Shown: in pieces, positions 41,170 to 51,452 of the stretch | Position numbering within the stretch: position 1 is the first letter of the stretch | Layout of the letters: every line of letters begins with the position of its first letter | NCBI RefSeq assembly: GCF_001613085.1 | Contig: NZ_BDBR01000003.1 | Span: forward strand, 1-64,000 | Length of the DNA stretch: 64,000 nt | Reading direction: 5' to 3' | From: Nocardia salmonicida NBRC 13393 | GTDB lineage: Bacteria > Actinomycetota > Actinomycetes > Mycobacteriales > Mycobacteriaceae | Translations under genes and position numbers: made by a program | The notes under the pieces: model-generated | What the model was told of the DNA's origin: nothing | The model's database searches: none | What the model saw: the letters and a program-made list of their open reading frames with translations, nothing else

Positions 41170-41916
41170 GTGGAGACCTCCAGCGTGCAGACCGTGACCA
41201 GGGCCCTCTCGGTACTCGACTGCTTTCGCGGCGGCGAGGAGCGTGGGGTCTCGGAAGTCGCCCGCGCCCAAGGCCTTGCGGTCAGCACCACCCATCGCCT
41301 GCTCGGCGCGCTCGTGCAGGCCGGGTTCCTGGAGAAGGACGCCGAGTCCAGTCGCTACCGGATGGGCGGAGCGCTGGCCGAATACGGTCAGATCGCCTAT
41401 CGCCAGCACCGCATCTACCTCGCCGAGCCCTACCTCGAGCAACTGGCCGCCACTACCGGAGCGACCGGTTCGGTCGCCACCCGCCACGGGATCCACGCGG
41501 TACTGCTCGGGACCAGCCGGTGGCGCGAGAGCGACGGGCACAAACTCCAGGGCGTGCGACTTCCGTTGCACGCCAGCGCACTCGGCAAAGCGCTGCTGGC
41601 CTGGTCGGACGCCGACGATGACGAATTGCGTTCGCTGCCCTACGAAGAGGGCACCGAGCGTTCGGTGTCGAGCCCGGAGGAACTGCGCGCGGAACTGATC
41701 ACCACGCGCGAGCGCGGCTACGCGTTCAACGATCGTGAACTGGATCCCGGGTTTCGCACCATCGGCCTGCCGATCCTGGATTCTCAGGGTCGCTGCCGCT
41801 TCGCACTCGGCATGCGCGGACCCGCGACGCTGATGATCGACGAGCGGGTGCCGTTCTTCGTCGAACTGGCCAAGGTCACCGCGGCCGATATCGCCGCGCG
41901 GTTCGCCGCCGACTGA
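41170..41916 (+). CDS. IclR-family transcriptional regulator
   Basis: The 248-residue protein has an N-terminal winged HTH (GVSEVARAQGLAVSTTHRLL) and a C-terminal IclR effector domain (LPLHASALGKALLAWSDAD, ITTRERGYAFNDRELDPGFR). It is divergent from the desulfurization operon, with two matching dyads between them, so it likely controls that operon and itself. The GTG start follows a -10-like hexamer at leaderless distance; ATG 41137 in frame is the alternative. Confidence 0.92.
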   Translation: METSSVQTVTRALSVLDCFRGGEERGVSEVARAQGLAVSTTHRLLGALVQAGFLEKDAESSRYRMGGALAEYGQIAYRQHRIYLAEPYLEQLAATTGATGSVATRHGIHAVLLGTSRWRESDGHKLQGVRLPLHASALGKALLAWSDADDDELRSLPYEEGTERSVSSPEELRAELITTRERGYAFNDRELDPGFRTIGLPILDSQGRCRFALGMRGPATLMIDERVPFFVELAKVTAADIAARFAAD

Positions 41917-42028
41917 CACCCTCCCCCGACACCGATCGCGTCACACCCTCGAAAAATGCCGCGCGGAAACAGTCGCGCCCCCGATACCGTGAACCCGAGT
42001 GGTTAGTCGATGCAACGAAAGGACCTCG

Positions 42029-43462
42029 GTGGCTACCGATACCGCGAGCCCGGCTGTCGGTCTGCGATCCGAACGAGGTCCGATCCTGGCCTCGCTCATG
42101 CTCTCCACCGGGCTGGTGGCCCTCGACTCCACCATCATCGCGACAGCGGTGCTCACCATCACCGACACTCTCGGCGGGTTCGCGATGTTCCCGTGGTTGT
42201 TCTCCATCTACCTGCTCGCCCAGGCGGTGACGGTGCCGATCTACGGCAAGCTCGCCGACATGGTCGGGCGCAAGCCGGTGATCCTGTTCGGGATCGCGGC
42301 GTTCGCGGCGGGGTCACTGCTGTGCGGACTGGCCACGAGCATGGTGGCCCTCATCGCCTTTCGGGCGATCCAGGGCATCGGGGCGGGCGCGATCCAGCCG
42401 ATGACGATGGTGATCGCCGGTGATCTGTACACACTGACCGAACGCGCCAAGATCCAGGGTTACCTGGCCGGGGTGTGGGCGAGCTCGGCCGTGCTCGGTC
42501 CGCTGCTGGGCGGAATGTTCGCCGACCATCTGAGCTGGCGATGGATCTTCCTGATCAATCTTCCGCTGTGCGCGGTCGCGGCCTGGATGTTGGTGCGCCA
42601 CTTCACCGAATCGGCGGTGCGCCGCACCCAGCGCATCGACTACCTCGGCGCGATCCTGCTCACCGTCGGCGCGGGGGCCATGATCCTCGCCCTGCTCGAG
42701 GGTGGCCAGGCCTGGGAGTGGACCTCGCCGGTCTCGCTCACCCTGTTCATGGGGAGCGTGGCAGTGCTGGCGCTGTTCGCGGTCGTCGAACTGCGGACCG
42801 CGAATCCGATTCTGCCGCTGTGGATCTTCACCCGGCGCGTGGTGATCGCGAGCAGCACCGTCTCCCTGCTGGTCGGCGCCGTCATCCTCGGATTGACCTC
42901 GTACGTGCCGACTTTCGCCCAGGGCGTGCTCGGGACCACCGCCCTGGTGGCCGGACTGGCCGTCGGCGGGCTCACGCTCGGCTGGCCGCTCGCCGCGACC
43001 CTGTCCGGACGGCTGTACCTGCGCTGGGGGTTCCGCATCAGCGGCATCGTCGGCAGCACGATCGCCGCGCTCGGCTGCGCGACCACCCTGCTCGTCGGCC
43101 CGCAGTCGAGCCCCTGGCAGATCGCGGCCTCCTGTTTCCTCATCGGCTGCGGTATGGGTCTGGTGGCCTCCCCCACCCTCATCGCCGCCCAGGCCAGCGC
43201 CGAATGGCACGAACGTGGTGTGGTCACCTCCGCCAATATGTTCGCCCGCTCCCTCGGCAGCGCACTGGGCGTCGCGGTGTTCGGCGCCATCGTCAACGCC
43301 GGCATCCACGACCCCGACCGCCCCACACCCGGTGAACTCGCCCATGGCATCCACCTGGTCTTTGTCGCGATGCTCGCCATGGCTGTCGTCATGCTGATCG
43401 CCGCCGCGACGATGCCGGGCCGCACTCACCCTGGCCCGACCCCGATTGACTCGTCCAGCTGA
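42029..43462 (+). CDS. MFS transporter, DHA2 (EmrB/QacA) family
   Basis: The 477-residue protein has about 14 hydrophobic segments, motif A YGKLADMVGRKPVILFG between helices 2 and 3, and motif C in WASSAVLGPLLGGMFADHLS. ALDSTIIATA in helix 1 is the D1 motif of 14-helix drug/proton antiporters. It starts at GTG 42029 behind AAAGGA. The substrate is unknown. No TetR gene adjoins it; the nearest regulator is the IclR gene upstream in the same direction. Confidence 0.92.
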   Translation: MATDTASPAVGLRSERGPILASLMLSTGLVALDSTIIATAVLTITDTLGGFAMFPWLFSIYLLAQAVTVPIYGKLADMVGRKPVILFGIAAFAAGSLLCGLATSMVALIAFRAIQGIGAGAIQPMTMVIAGDLYTLTERAKIQGYLAGVWASSAVLGPLLGGMFADHLSWRWIFLINLPLCAVAAWMLVRHFTESAVRRTQRIDYLGAILLTVGAGAMILALLEGGQAWEWTSPVSLTLFMGSVAVLALFAVVELRTANPILPLWIFTRRVVIASSTVSLLVGAVILGLTSYVPTFAQGVLGTTALVAGLAVGGLTLGWPLAATLSGRLYLRWGFRISGIVGSTIAALGCATTLLVGPQSSPWQIAASCFLIGCGMGLVASPTLIAAQASAEWHERGVVTSANMFARSLGSALGVAVFGAIVNAGIHDPDRPTPGELAHGIHLVFVAMLAMAVVMLIAAATMPGRTHPGPTPIDSSS

Positions 43463-43510
43463 TCACCCTGCATGCGCGCCGACGTCGCGGAAATCCGAAA
43501 GGCACCGACC

Positions 43511-44158
43511 TCAACCGAGGAGGTCTGGCTGCTGGGCGGGAACGTCGGAGGTGTCCCTCCTGACGAACTCGTGGCGCCAGGCTCTGAGCGAGACGAGGTG
43601 GCCGTCGAGATCGGCATCGGCCCCGGGTTCGATCCCGAGATCCTCCCGGATCGCTCGACGCAGGAGGCGGACACCGAAGCCCAGCGAGTCGTCCACGAAG
43701 TGATAGAGGGCCGCCACCGCCACGGCGTCGTTCGCGTCGAGCTCGAGCGCCGCGCGATGGCCGACGTCGAGGCACCGATTCACCTCGGACGCGAAATCGA
43801 GCGCTCGGTCCGACACCACCATCTGCGCACGGGAATAGTTGTCGCGCAGCGCCTCCCGCGCTGCCTCGAACTTGGCGAGATCAGGTGTGCGCCCGCCACA
43901 CTTCTCGTCGAGGTAGTGCCGGATAGCCGCTCGACAGGAATGCGCCGTGGTGTTGAGGCCCGCGTAAACCGTCCGCTTCTCGTCGGTGGCCTCTTTTCGG
44001 GTGAGTTCCCGCAATTCCTCCGCCCGATTGTCGCGCTGCACCTTCGCATCGATTCGCTTGCTCCGAATCGCGAACGCCTGGGTCACGATGCCGCCGCCGA
44101 GCGTGCCGACGACCGTGATCGAGGCAACCGCCACATTGGTCCAATCCATGGTGGCCAT
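43511..44158 (-). CDS. Hypothetical membrane-anchored helical protein, 215 aa
   Basis: From ATG 44158 the product has one N-terminal hydrophobic helix (NVAVASITVVGTLGGGIVTQ), then a charged, probably coiled-coil segment (RSKRIDAKVQRDNRAEELRE) and a helical rest. It resembles the many actinobacterial single-span proteins of unknown function with a similar layout. The in-frame upstream extension is antisense to the methyltransferase gene. ATG three codons later is possible. Confidence 0.7.
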   Translation of the reverse strand: MATMDWTNVAVASITVVGTLGGGIVTQAFAIRSKRIDAKVQRDNRAEELRELTRKEATDEKRTVYAGLNTTAHSCRAAIRHYLDEKCGGRTPDLAKFEAAREALRDNYSRAQMVVSDRALDFASEVNRCLDVGHRAALELDANDAVAVAALYHFVDDSLGFGVRLLRRAIREDLGIEPGADADLDGHLVSLRAWRHEFVRRDTSDVPAQQPDLLG

Positions 44159-44221
44159 TCTCGCTGCACCCCAATAAAATTCACCACCCGCGCGATCATT
44201 CCGCGACGCCACGGCGGTCGG

Positions 44222-44227
44222 TAGCTT
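44222..44227 (+). promoter_or_regulatory. -10-like hexamer TAGCTT, leaderless start
   Basis: TAGCTT ends six bases before the ATG at 44234, which lacks a ribosome binding site. Confidence 0.4.
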
Positions 44228-44233
44228 CCTACC

Positions 44234-45040
44234 ATGGTGGGATTCGGGAATTCTGAGGACAGGAACGCGGACGAGGTCCAGCGCCGGAAGCGACGGGCGG
44301 GCTCGTTCGGCGCGCAGGCAGCCGTCTACGCCCGGTATCGGCCGGACTATCCGGCGGCGGGGATTCGATGGGCGCTGGAGGCGGTCGCGGGAAAGGCAGG
44401 GGCTGTTGTCCTGGATCTGGGGGCGCGCACGGGCAAGCTCACCGGAGGTTTGCTCGCCGCGGGGGTCGAGGTGATCGCGGTGGAGCCCGATGAGGAGATG
44501 CGGGCCGAACTCGTTCGTCTCTATCCCGAGGTGACGGCGCTTTCCGGTGCGGCGGAGGCGATTCCGCTGGCCGACGGGTCGGTGGACGCGGTGCTCGCCG
44601 GGCAGGCGTTCCACTGGTTCGACCAAGCGCGGGCCTTTCCCGAAATCGCGCGGGTGCTGCGCGCGGACGGGGTGTTCGCCGCGTTCTGGAACAACGACGA
44701 CGACGAGGTCGAGTGGGTTGCGGGGCTGCGGGAGGTCTCTCGCTCGTCCGCCTCGTTTCCGCCGTCGTCGTCCGATGACGCACTGCCCGCGCATCCGCTG
44801 TTCGCCCCGTTCGAGTACGCCGAGTTCGCACACAGCCAGCGGCGGACCGCCGAATCGCTGACCGCGTCCATCGGCACCCATTCACACACCGTGGTCATCT
44901 CCGCGCAAGAACGAGCCGAAGTGCTCGGCCGGATTCTCGACTACCTGCGGGCGACACCGGAGACCGCCGAGGGCGAGTTCGATTTTCCCCTGCGCACCGA
45001 GGTGATCCGCGCGGTCCGGCGCGCGAATACACCCCGGTGA
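44234..45040 (+). CDS. Class I SAM-dependent methyltransferase
   Basis: The 268-residue protein has the methyltransferase motif I VVLDLGARTGKLTGGLLAAG (one deviation from the usual DLGxGTG), acidic motif II IAVEPDEEM, and motif IV around GSVDAVLAGQAFHWFD. The HWFD signature is typical of the UbiE/YcgJ-like group. The substrate is unknown. The start ATG 44234 appears leaderless. Confidence 0.9.
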   Translation: MVGFGNSEDRNADEVQRRKRRAGSFGAQAAVYARYRPDYPAAGIRWALEAVAGKAGAVVLDLGARTGKLTGGLLAAGVEVIAVEPDEEMRAELVRLYPEVTALSGAAEAIPLADGSVDAVLAGQAFHWFDQARAFPEIARVLRADGVFAAFWNNDDDEVEWVAGLREVSRSSASFPPSSSDDALPAHPLFAPFEYAEFAHSQRRTAESLTASIGTHSHTVVISAQERAEVLGRILDYLRATPETAEGEFDFPLRTEVIRAVRRANTPR

Positions 45041-45045
45041 GCCCA

Positions 45046-46053
45046 TTACGCCGAGCGTTCCTCCGATCTGCGCACCACATCGACGACCTCGTCGGCGGCG
45101 AATTCGACGACCCGACGGACGCGCGAGTTGGCGACCGGCGCCAGGTCCACGACGATCGATGCGCCCGCGGCGGGTTGGCTGATCGCGGTGATGCGGTCTT
45201 GTAAGAAGCCGCCGTCGGGGACCGGGACGCGGATGATGTCACCGACCGTGAGCGCTTCGGCGCGGATTCGGCCGCCGGTGGCGGTGGAATCGTGTGTGCC
45301 GCACCGGGTATAGCCGACTGTTGCGCCGAGGCCACGTTCGGCGATGGTCCACCAGACGGGTGGTGAGTCGGGTTCTTCCGGGCCGATTCGGTTGTGCCAG
45401 GACAGGATTCGGTCGCGTTCGGCTTCGGCGTCGGCACGGGTCTCGTGCAGGGACAGCTGGCGCCGGACCGGGGCGTTGCGGGGCCGGGTGGTGCCCGCAG
45501 CGCCGTCGACGACCAGGATCCAGCGGGCGCCGACGGCTTCGTCACGGCGGGCGGTGACCCGTTTGGCCAACGCGAGGCCCGGGGTGGCGCCGAGGCGGTC
45601 GGCGGCTTCCTCGATGCTGTCGACCAGCCCCAGCGAACGCAACAGCTCGGCGACCGAGAGTTCCGAGGTGGCCAGTTCCTGAGCGAGCGCGGGCATGGGA
45701 GTGCGTCGGCGCCAGCCGATCCGGGCACAGTGCTCGTGGCGGGTGAACCACAGGCCGCCGCGGGAGCGGCGGTGATGGTCGATCACCACCGCCCACCAGT
45801 CCCATTCCGGCTCGGCGACAAGGCGTGTGCGGATCCAGCGTTCCCGTTCGGCGGTCGGCACCCGTTCCTCTGGCGGCACGAAATTGCGCAGTGCGCTGCG
45901 CACCGCCGATTCGGTGCGCCCGACCGTGATCGCCGTGCGGGCCAGATCGACGCCCGCGCGCAGATCGTCGGCCAGTACTCGGTATTCCGATTCCCGCCAG
46001 GTGGTTCCGTGCTGGCGTGGCGGCCGCAGATCGCCGCTGTTCTCGTCACTCAT
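45046..46053 (-). CDS. Hypothetical protein with helical N-terminus, 335 aa
   Basis: ATG 46053 gives an N-terminal segment RESEYRVLADDLRAGVDLAR followed by TAITVGRTESAVRSALRNFV that could form a Myb/SANT- or HTH-like DNA-binding unit. A Trp-rich region (EWDWWAVVIDHHRRSRGGLW) follows, and the C-terminal third is beta-rich with GDIIRVPVPDGGFLQDRI. I do not recognise the family. It lies convergent with the methyltransferase gene. Confidence 0.75.
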   Translation of the reverse strand: MSDENSGDLRPPRQHGTTWRESEYRVLADDLRAGVDLARTAITVGRTESAVRSALRNFVPPEERVPTAERERWIRTRLVAEPEWDWWAVVIDHHRRSRGGLWFTRHEHCARIGWRRRTPMPALAQELATSELSVAELLRSLGLVDSIEEAADRLGATPGLALAKRVTARRDEAVGARWILVVDGAAGTTRPRNAPVRRQLSLHETRADAEAERDRILSWHNRIGPEEPDSPPVWWTIAERGLGATVGYTRCGTHDSTATGGRIRAEALTVGDIIRVPVPDGGFLQDRITAISQPAAGASIVVDLAPVANSRVRRVVEFAADEVVDVVRRSEERSA

Positions 46054-46180
46054 CTCGTGTGCCCCCGTTCTCGCACCGCCCGGCCACACTCGCGTCCGGG
46101 CTGGTTGTGTGACACTTCGACGATACCGGGGGGGTATGACAGAAAACGGCTCTCTGCCAGCGGCTTTCCAGCAAACGGAG

Positions 46181-47596
46181 CTATCCGGTGTGCACGGCGT
46201 CGCGGCGGCCGAAGGCGTAGTAGCCCGCACACACCAGTGCCGCCCACACCGCGCCGACGACCAGCGCCGTGCGCCCACCGTCGGTCCACAGCAACAGCAC
46301 CACGACCAACCCGAGGAAACCCAGTGCGGCCCACGTGGTGACGGGCGCACCGGGCAGTCGGTAGTCACTGCCGGGCAGCTCGCCGGCACGAACCTTGGCG
46401 CGATACTTGGTGTGGCACAGCAGGATCACACCCCACACGACGATGATCCCGACGGTGCTCACCGAGGTGATGTAGGCGAAGGCCTTGTCCGGCGAGACGA
46501 GGTTCACCACCACGCCGATCACCATCGCGCCCGCCGACGCGCAGATACCGGTGAACGGCACCGACTGTTTGCTCAGCGTCGCGAACTGCGCGGGCGCTTC
46601 GTCGCGCAGCGCGAGGCTGCGCAACATCCGGCCGGTGGAGTAGATGCCGGAATTGCACGACGACAGCGCCGCGGTGAGCAGCACGAAGTTGATGATGCCC
46701 GCGGCGGCGGGGATGCCGATCTGTTCGAAGACCTCGACGAACGGGCTGCGCCCGGCGTGGAAACTGCGCCAGCTCGCCACCGACATGATCACCACGAGCG
46801 CGCCGACATAGAACAGGCCGATCCGGAACGGCAAGGTGTTGATCGCCTTGCGCAGGGTGGTCTTCGGATCGCGCGCCTCCCCGGCCGTCACACCGACCAA
46901 TTCGACACCGACGTAGGCGAACACCACGATCTGCAGCACCAGCAGGGTCTGGCCGAAGCCGTGCGGGAACATCCCGCCATCGGCCCACAGATTGGTCACC
47001 GTCGGGTCGGCGGCATGACCGAAACCGAACACGAGCACGCCGACGCCGATCAGGATCATCGCCAGGATCGCGGTGATCTTGATGGCCGAGAACCAGAACT
47101 CCCCCTCACCGAAGAACCGCACCGAGATCAGATTGGCGATGAACAGCACCGCGAGCACGACCAGCGCGGTCACCCACTGCGGGATGTCGAACCAGTACTG
47201 GACGTAGTGTCCTGCCACGGTGATCTCGGCCATGCAGGTGGACACCCAGACCGCCCAATACGACCAGCCGGTCGCGAACCCGGCGAACCGGCCGAGGAAC
47301 TCGTGGGCGTACTCGGCGAAGCTGCCCGAGACCGGGCGGTAGGTGAGCAGCTCACCGAGTGCGCGCATGATGACGAAGATCGCCAGCCCGGCGGCGAGGT
47401 AGGCCAGGATCAGCGATGGGCCCGCCTGTTCGATCGCCGCGCCGGAGCCGTAGAACAGGCCGGTGCCGATCGCACCGCCGATGGCGATCATCTGGATGGT
47501 GCGCGGGTTCAGGCCGCGTTCGTATCCCTCGGATTCGGCCGTAGGGGCGGACGCCACGGGGGCATCGGTGGATAGGCCGGGGCCATCGGCTGACAT
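46181..47596 (-). CDS. Amino-acid permease, APC superfamily (AnsP/GabP-like)
   Basis: The 471-residue protein has twelve hydrophobic segments and the AAT-family signature near the N-terminus ([20 protein letters not shown]), then [20 protein letters not shown] and [20 protein letters not shown]. It is a proton-coupled amino-acid importer. Asn, GABA, Phe or Pro are typical substrates for this branch and cannot be told apart by eye. It stands alone, with its ATG close to the divergent luciferase-like gene. Confidence 0.93.
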   Translation of the reverse strand: MSADGPGLSTDAPVASAPTAESEGYERGLNPRTIQMIAIGGAIGTGLFYGSGAAIEQAGPSLILAYLAAGLAIFVIMRALGELLTYRPVSGSFAEYAHEFLGRFAGFATGWSYWAVWVSTCMAEITVAGHYVQYWFDIPQWVTALVVLAVLFIANLISVRFFGEGEFWFSAIKITAILAMILIGVGVLVFGFGHAADPTVTNLWADGGMFPHGFGQTLLVLQIVVFAYVGVELVGVTAGEARDPKTTLRKAINTLPFRIGLFYVGALVVIMSVASWRSFHAGRSPFVEVFEQIGIPAAAGIINFVLLTAALSSCNSGIYSTGRMLRSLALRDEAPAQFATLSKQSVPFTGICASAGAMVIGVVVNLVSPDKAFAYITSVSTVGIIVVWGVILLCHTKYRAKVRAGELPGSDYRLPGAPVTTWAALGFLGLVVVLLLWTDGGRTALVVGAVWAALVCAGYYAFGRRDAVHTG

Positions 47597-47740
47597 GGAG
47601 CAGTCCTTCCTTCGCGCGATCAGTCGTGCACGCTACCGCCCCGCGACCGTGGCCGGTGTCACCACCACCGGTGCGCGGAAATACCGACGGCCCGGCGCGG
47701 GTTGGCTCCGATAGGGGCAATACACAACTCGAGGAGGCTC

Positions 47741-48733
47741 ATGAGCGCCGTCACGCTGTCGGTTCTGGATCTGGCACCGGTGCAGTCCGATGCGACGGCG
47801 GGTGCGGCGTTGCACGCGACGACGCGCTTCGCGCAGCACGCCGAGGAACAGGGCTTTCGCCGGTTCTGGGTGGCCGAGCACCACAATATGCCCGGCATCG
47901 CGAGTGCGGCGCCCGCGGTGGTCCTGGCCCATCTGGCCGCGTCCACCTCGCGGATCCGGGTCGGTTCGGGTGGGGTGATGCTGCCGAACCATGCGCCCCT
48001 GGTGGTCGCCGAGCAGTTCGGCACGCTCGAGTCGCTGCATCCCGGACGGATCGATCTCGGGATCGGACGGGCACCGGGCACCGATCCGGTGACCGCGCGC
48101 GCCCTGCGCCGCAGTGCCGAGGGCCTCGGCGGTGACGAGTTTCCCCAGGAACTCACCGCGCTGATCGGCTTCTTCCGTGGCGCCGATCCGAACGGGATCG
48201 TGGCAAGCCCCGGCCTCGGCGCCGAACCGGAGGTGTGGCTGCTCGGTTCGAGTGGTTACAGCGCGCAGGTGGCCGCGGTACTGGGACTGCCGTTCGCGTT
48301 CGCCCATCACATCGCGCCGGACAACACCGTGGCCGCGCTGGCGCTCTACCGCGACAATTTCCGGCCCTCGCAGACCCTGAGCGAGCCGTACACGATCGTG
48401 GCGGCCTCGGCGATCTGCGCCGACACCGACGCCGAGGCCGATCGCCTGGCCGCGCCCCGTGATCTCGCCTTCGCCAATTTGCGCTCGGGGCGCCCGCAGG
48501 CGCTGGCCACGCCGGAGCAGGCCGCGGGCTTCCCCGGCAACGACGCCGAACGCCACTTCGCCGCGCAGCGCAGGGCCGCGCAGTTGCAGGGTTCGCCGGA
48601 GACGGTGCGGGCGCAGGCGGCGCAACTGCTCGACGCGACCTCCCCCGACGAGCTGATGCTCAACACCCTCGTCTACGACCTCGACGCCCGCATCCGCTCG
48701 CTCGACCTGACGAAGAAGGCGATCGACGGCTGA
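47741..48733 (+). CDS. Luciferase-like (LLM) monooxygenase
   Basis: The 330-residue single-domain luciferase-family protein starts [20 protein letters not shown] and carries [40 protein letters not shown] and [14 protein letters not shown], the pattern of the MsnO8/YvbT-like group. Such enzymes use FMNH2 or F420. ATG 47741 follows GAGGAGG. It lies apart from the desulfurization operon; a link to sulfur metabolism is possible but not shown. Confidence 0.9.
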   Translation: MSAVTLSVLDLAPVQSDATAGAALHATTRFAQHAEEQGFRRFWVAEHHNMPGIASAAPAVVLAHLAASTSRIRVGSGGVMLPNHAPLVVAEQFGTLESLHPGRIDLGIGRAPGTDPVTARALRRSAEGLGGDEFPQELTALIGFFRGADPNGIVASPGLGAEPEVWLLGSSGYSAQVAAVLGLPFAFAHHIAPDNTVAALALYRDNFRPSQTLSEPYTIVAASAICADTDAEADRLAAPRDLAFANLRSGRPQALATPEQAAGFPGNDAERHFAAQRRAAQLQGSPETVRAQAAQLLDATSPDELMLNTLVYDLDARIRSLDLTKKAIDG

Positions 48734-48746
48734 GTGGTCCGCCTGC

Positions 48747-49583
48747 TCAGCGCAGTCGGAATCCTCTCAGGGCCAAGGATTCCCGCAGGCGGTGGCGTCC
48801 GTTGAGCGAAGCCGCCGAGGCCAGGCGGGCCAGGGTGCGCTCGGTCCAGGAGAACGGCAGGCCCTGATCGGTGTAGATCTCGCCGATCCGCTGTTCGTAC
48901 TCGGCGACCGGCTCGCGCTGGGCGGGCAGGTCGTAGGTCTCCTGATGCAGAACCGCCGTCTGCGGTAGGCGCGGCTTGACCCTGGTGCCCTCCGTCGGGT
49001 CCGGGTGACCGACGACCAGGCCGAAGACCGCGAAGACGTAATCGGGCAGATTCAGTTCGGCCGCAACCGCTTCCGGGTCGTTGCGCAGCGCGCCGATGTA
49101 GACCGTGCCCAAGCCGAGGGATTCGGCGGCGACCACCGCGTTCTGGGCGGCCAGCGCGGCGTCGACGAAGCCGACATAGCTGGATTCGAGATAGTCCGCG
49201 CCTTCCAGCGGTGCGCCGTGATCGTCGGCGAGCTGACGCAGCCGGGCGAAGTCGGCGGTCCACACCAGCAGCACCGGCGCCTGCTCGATATGTGCCTGAC
49301 CCCCTGCTATCGCGGCCAGCCGGGCCCGGCGCGCCGAGTCACGCACCTCGATGACGCTCCACACCTGCAGGTTCGACGAGGTCGGCGCCGATTGCGCAGC
49401 CGAGACCAACAGCCGAATCGTCTCCGGCGACACGGCATCCGGGAGATAGCGGCGCACCGACTTGTGGGCGTGCACTACCTCGAGCACCGGATTCCACTGC
49501 GCGGGGATCTCGGTGGCCGGGTCCGCGTAGCGCTGCTGCACGGGGTGGACGGGGCTCGGTGCGGTCTGTGTCATAGAAGACAT
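48747..49583 (-). CDS. NfsA/FRP-type nitroreductase
   Basis: The 278-residue FMN-dependent oxidoreductase has HKSVRRYLPDAVSPETIRLL, AAQSAPTSSNLQVWSVIEVR, the central NAVVAAESLGLGTVYIGALR and a C-terminal VVGHPDP segment, as in NADPH-dependent nitro/flavin reductases. Members can reduce flavins, so it might feed FMNH2 to the two-component monooxygenases in this window; that is speculation. It is convergent with the luciferase-like gene. An ATG at the fourth codon is an alternative start. Confidence 0.9.
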   Translation of the reverse strand: MSSMTQTAPSPVHPVQQRYADPATEIPAQWNPVLEVVHAHKSVRRYLPDAVSPETIRLLVSAAQSAPTSSNLQVWSVIEVRDSARRARLAAIAGGQAHIEQAPVLLVWTADFARLRQLADDHGAPLEGADYLESSYVGFVDAALAAQNAVVAAESLGLGTVYIGALRNDPEAVAAELNLPDYVFAVFGLVVGHPDPTEGTRVKPRLPQTAVLHQETYDLPAQREPVAEYEQRIGEIYTDQGLPFSWTERTLARLASAASLNGRHRLRESLALRGFRLR

Positions 49584-49708
49584 CGTCGGATACGGTGCGG
49601 GTCGCCGTCTGCGGTAACCCTCAGCGTGAACCGAACGGTCGCCGCGGTGGGACCGTCGATAGGGTGGCTGCGGGGAGCCTGCCGACTGGCGGGACGAGAG
49701 AGTGCGTC

Positions 49709-50287
49709 ATGGGCAAGGTGTTCGATCGGATCGACGACAAGTTGCGGGCATTCATCACCGAACAGCCGATGTTCTTCATCGGCACCGCGCCGTCGGTGGG
49801 CGGCCACGTGAATGTCTCCCCCAAGGGTTATCGCGACACCTTCGCCGTGATCGACGACCACACCGTGGCCTACCTCGATCTGTTCGGCAGCGGTTCGGAA
49901 ACGATCGCCCATCTGCGCGACAACGGCCGGATCACCGTGATGTTCTGTTCGTTCACCCGCACCACCCGCATCCTGCGACTGTTCGGTACCGGCCGCGTCG
50001 TTCGCCCCGACTCCGACGAATTCGACACGCTACGTCAGCATTTCGGCACCGGGCACCCTGGTGTCCGTGCGGTGGTGGCGATCTCGGTGGAGCGCATCGC
50101 CGACTCGTGCGGCTGGTCGGTGCCCACACTCGACCTCGTCGAGGAGCGCTTCATCCTCGACGAGGCCCACACCCGCCGTACCGACGCCGACTTCGCCCGT
50201 CGCATCGCCGGCGACAACTCCACCAGTATCGACGGGCTGCCCGCGCTCGAGCCGGACCACCCGCTGCCGTCCACCGTTCGCCGCTGA
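49709..50287 (+). CDS. Pyridoxamine-5'-phosphate-oxidase-like FMN protein
   Basis: The 192-residue protein has the split-barrel flavin fold: MFFIGTAPSVGGHVNVSPKG, YLDLFGSGSETIAHLRDNGR and the ITVMFCSF strand. Family members bind FMN, F420 or haem and act on small oxidants. The sequence ending FDTLRQHFGTGHPGVRAVV is common in actinobacterial paralogues of unknown function. It is divergent from the nitroreductase gene by about 125 bases. Confidence 0.85.
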   Translation: MGKVFDRIDDKLRAFITEQPMFFIGTAPSVGGHVNVSPKGYRDTFAVIDDHTVAYLDLFGSGSETIAHLRDNGRITVMFCSFTRTTRILRLFGTGRVVRPDSDEFDTLRQHFGTGHPGVRAVVAISVERIADSCGWSVPTLDLVEERFILDEAHTRRTDADFARRIAGDNSTSIDGLPALEPDHPLPSTVRR

Positions 50288-50289
50288 GG

Positions 50290-51294
50290 TCAGCTCACCG
50301 GTACCGAGGTCACCGCGATCGCGGATTCGGACAGGCTGCCGAGGTAGAGGGTGCCCTCGTGTTCGGCCACCGCGGTGACCAACGCGTAGTCGGTGCCGTC
50401 GCGCTGCAGGTCGTGCACGATGGTGCCGTCGAAGTCCACCGCGAGCACCCAGACCGAGCGGACGGGCGCGGGCGTCAGGCGGTCCGGCAGCGCGTCGACG
50501 ATTCGGCGCAGGATGCCTGGGAGTGGGAACAGCCTGTCCAGCAATGGGTTACGTGGCGAGACGATGCCGACCCAGACCAGTCCGTCGCTGCCGAGCAGCA
50601 TATTGTCGGGTGAGCCGGGCAGGTTCTCGGCGAGGTAGTCGGTGGTACCGGCGCGCGGACCTGTCAGCCAGTATCGCGTGATCCGATAGGCGCCGGTCTC
50701 GGCGACCAGCACACAGGATCGGTCCGGGGCGAGCACCAGGCCGTTGGCGAACTGTAGACCGTCGACGAGCACCTCGAGGCGTCCGTCCGGATCGCGACGG
50801 ACCAGCTGGCCGCTGCCGGAATGTTCCAAGATGTCGGTCATCCACTCCTCGAACGGCCACCGCCGCGACGAGATCGTGAAGTAGATCGTGCCGTCATCGT
50901 CGCGAATCACATTGCTGGGGAACGCGATCGGGGCGCCGTCGATCTCACCGACGACGACTTCCAGTTCCGCGCCGGCCTCGGCCAGACGAAGGATGCCTCG
51001 ACCCGCCACGCAGATCAGCAGGGAGCCGTCCGCGTCGACGTGCATGCCCAGTGGCCTGCCACCGGCGTCCGCGATCCGCTCGACCGCGCCGCCCGCCGGA
51101 TCGACGCGCCAGATCGCACCGTCGTCGGTTCCGGTGACGAGCCGACCGTCCGGCAACACCACGACGTCCTCCGGGGCACTTCCCGGCAGCGGCAGCAGTC
51201 GGACCGGCGGCATCGGCGGATCGCTGTGGGTCCGGCGCGCACGAGCGGTGGGGCGCGGCGGAGTCCAGCGGTGAGGGCGCATCTGCATGCCCAT
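50290..51294 (-). CDS. SMP-30/strictosidine-synthase-like beta-propeller
   Basis: The 334-residue protein shows repeated propeller blades (EDVVVLPDGRLVTGTDDGAI, GRPLGMHVDADGSLLICVAG, FANGLVLAPDRSCVLVAETG, ENLPGSPDNMLLGSDGLVWV), matching the strictosidine synthase/SMP-30 group of calcium-dependent lactonases. ATP/GTP or membrane motifs are absent and no secretion signal is clear. The start is uncertain: GTG 51318 and two later ATGs are possible. Confidence 0.85.
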   Translation of the reverse strand: MGMQMRPHRWTPPRPTARARRTHSDPPMPPVRLLPLPGSAPEDVVVLPDGRLVTGTDDGAIWRVDPAGGAVERIADAGGRPLGMHVDADGSLLICVAGRGILRLAEAGAELEVVVGEIDGAPIAFPSNVIRDDDGTIYFTISSRRWPFEEWMTDILEHSGSGQLVRRDPDGRLEVLVDGLQFANGLVLAPDRSCVLVAETGAYRITRYWLTGPRAGTTDYLAENLPGSPDNMLLGSDGLVWVGIVSPRNPLLDRLFPLPGILRRIVDALPDRLTPAPVRSVWVLAVDFDGTIVHDLQRDGTDYALVTAVAEHEGTLYLGSLSESAIAVTSVPVS

Positions 51295-51440
51295 TGCTAC
51301 CACGACGAGAGGTGCCACGGGACCGTTGGCACAAGGGCCGCGACCACATCGGCTCGGTCGGAAGTCCCACTCGCGCAGCGAATGTCCGCGTCGCCGATCG
51401 AGTAGGGCGCAGCCGCCTGCGCGGTGAGCCCGCGGACGGC

Positions 51441-51446
51441 TAAAGT
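51441..51446 (+). promoter_or_regulatory. -10-like hexamer TAAAGT, leaderless start
   Basis: TAAAGT ends six bases before GTG 51453, with no ribosome binding site. It is the closest match to a consensus -10 among the leaderless candidates in the window. Confidence 0.5.
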
Positions 51447-51452
51447 GCGGCG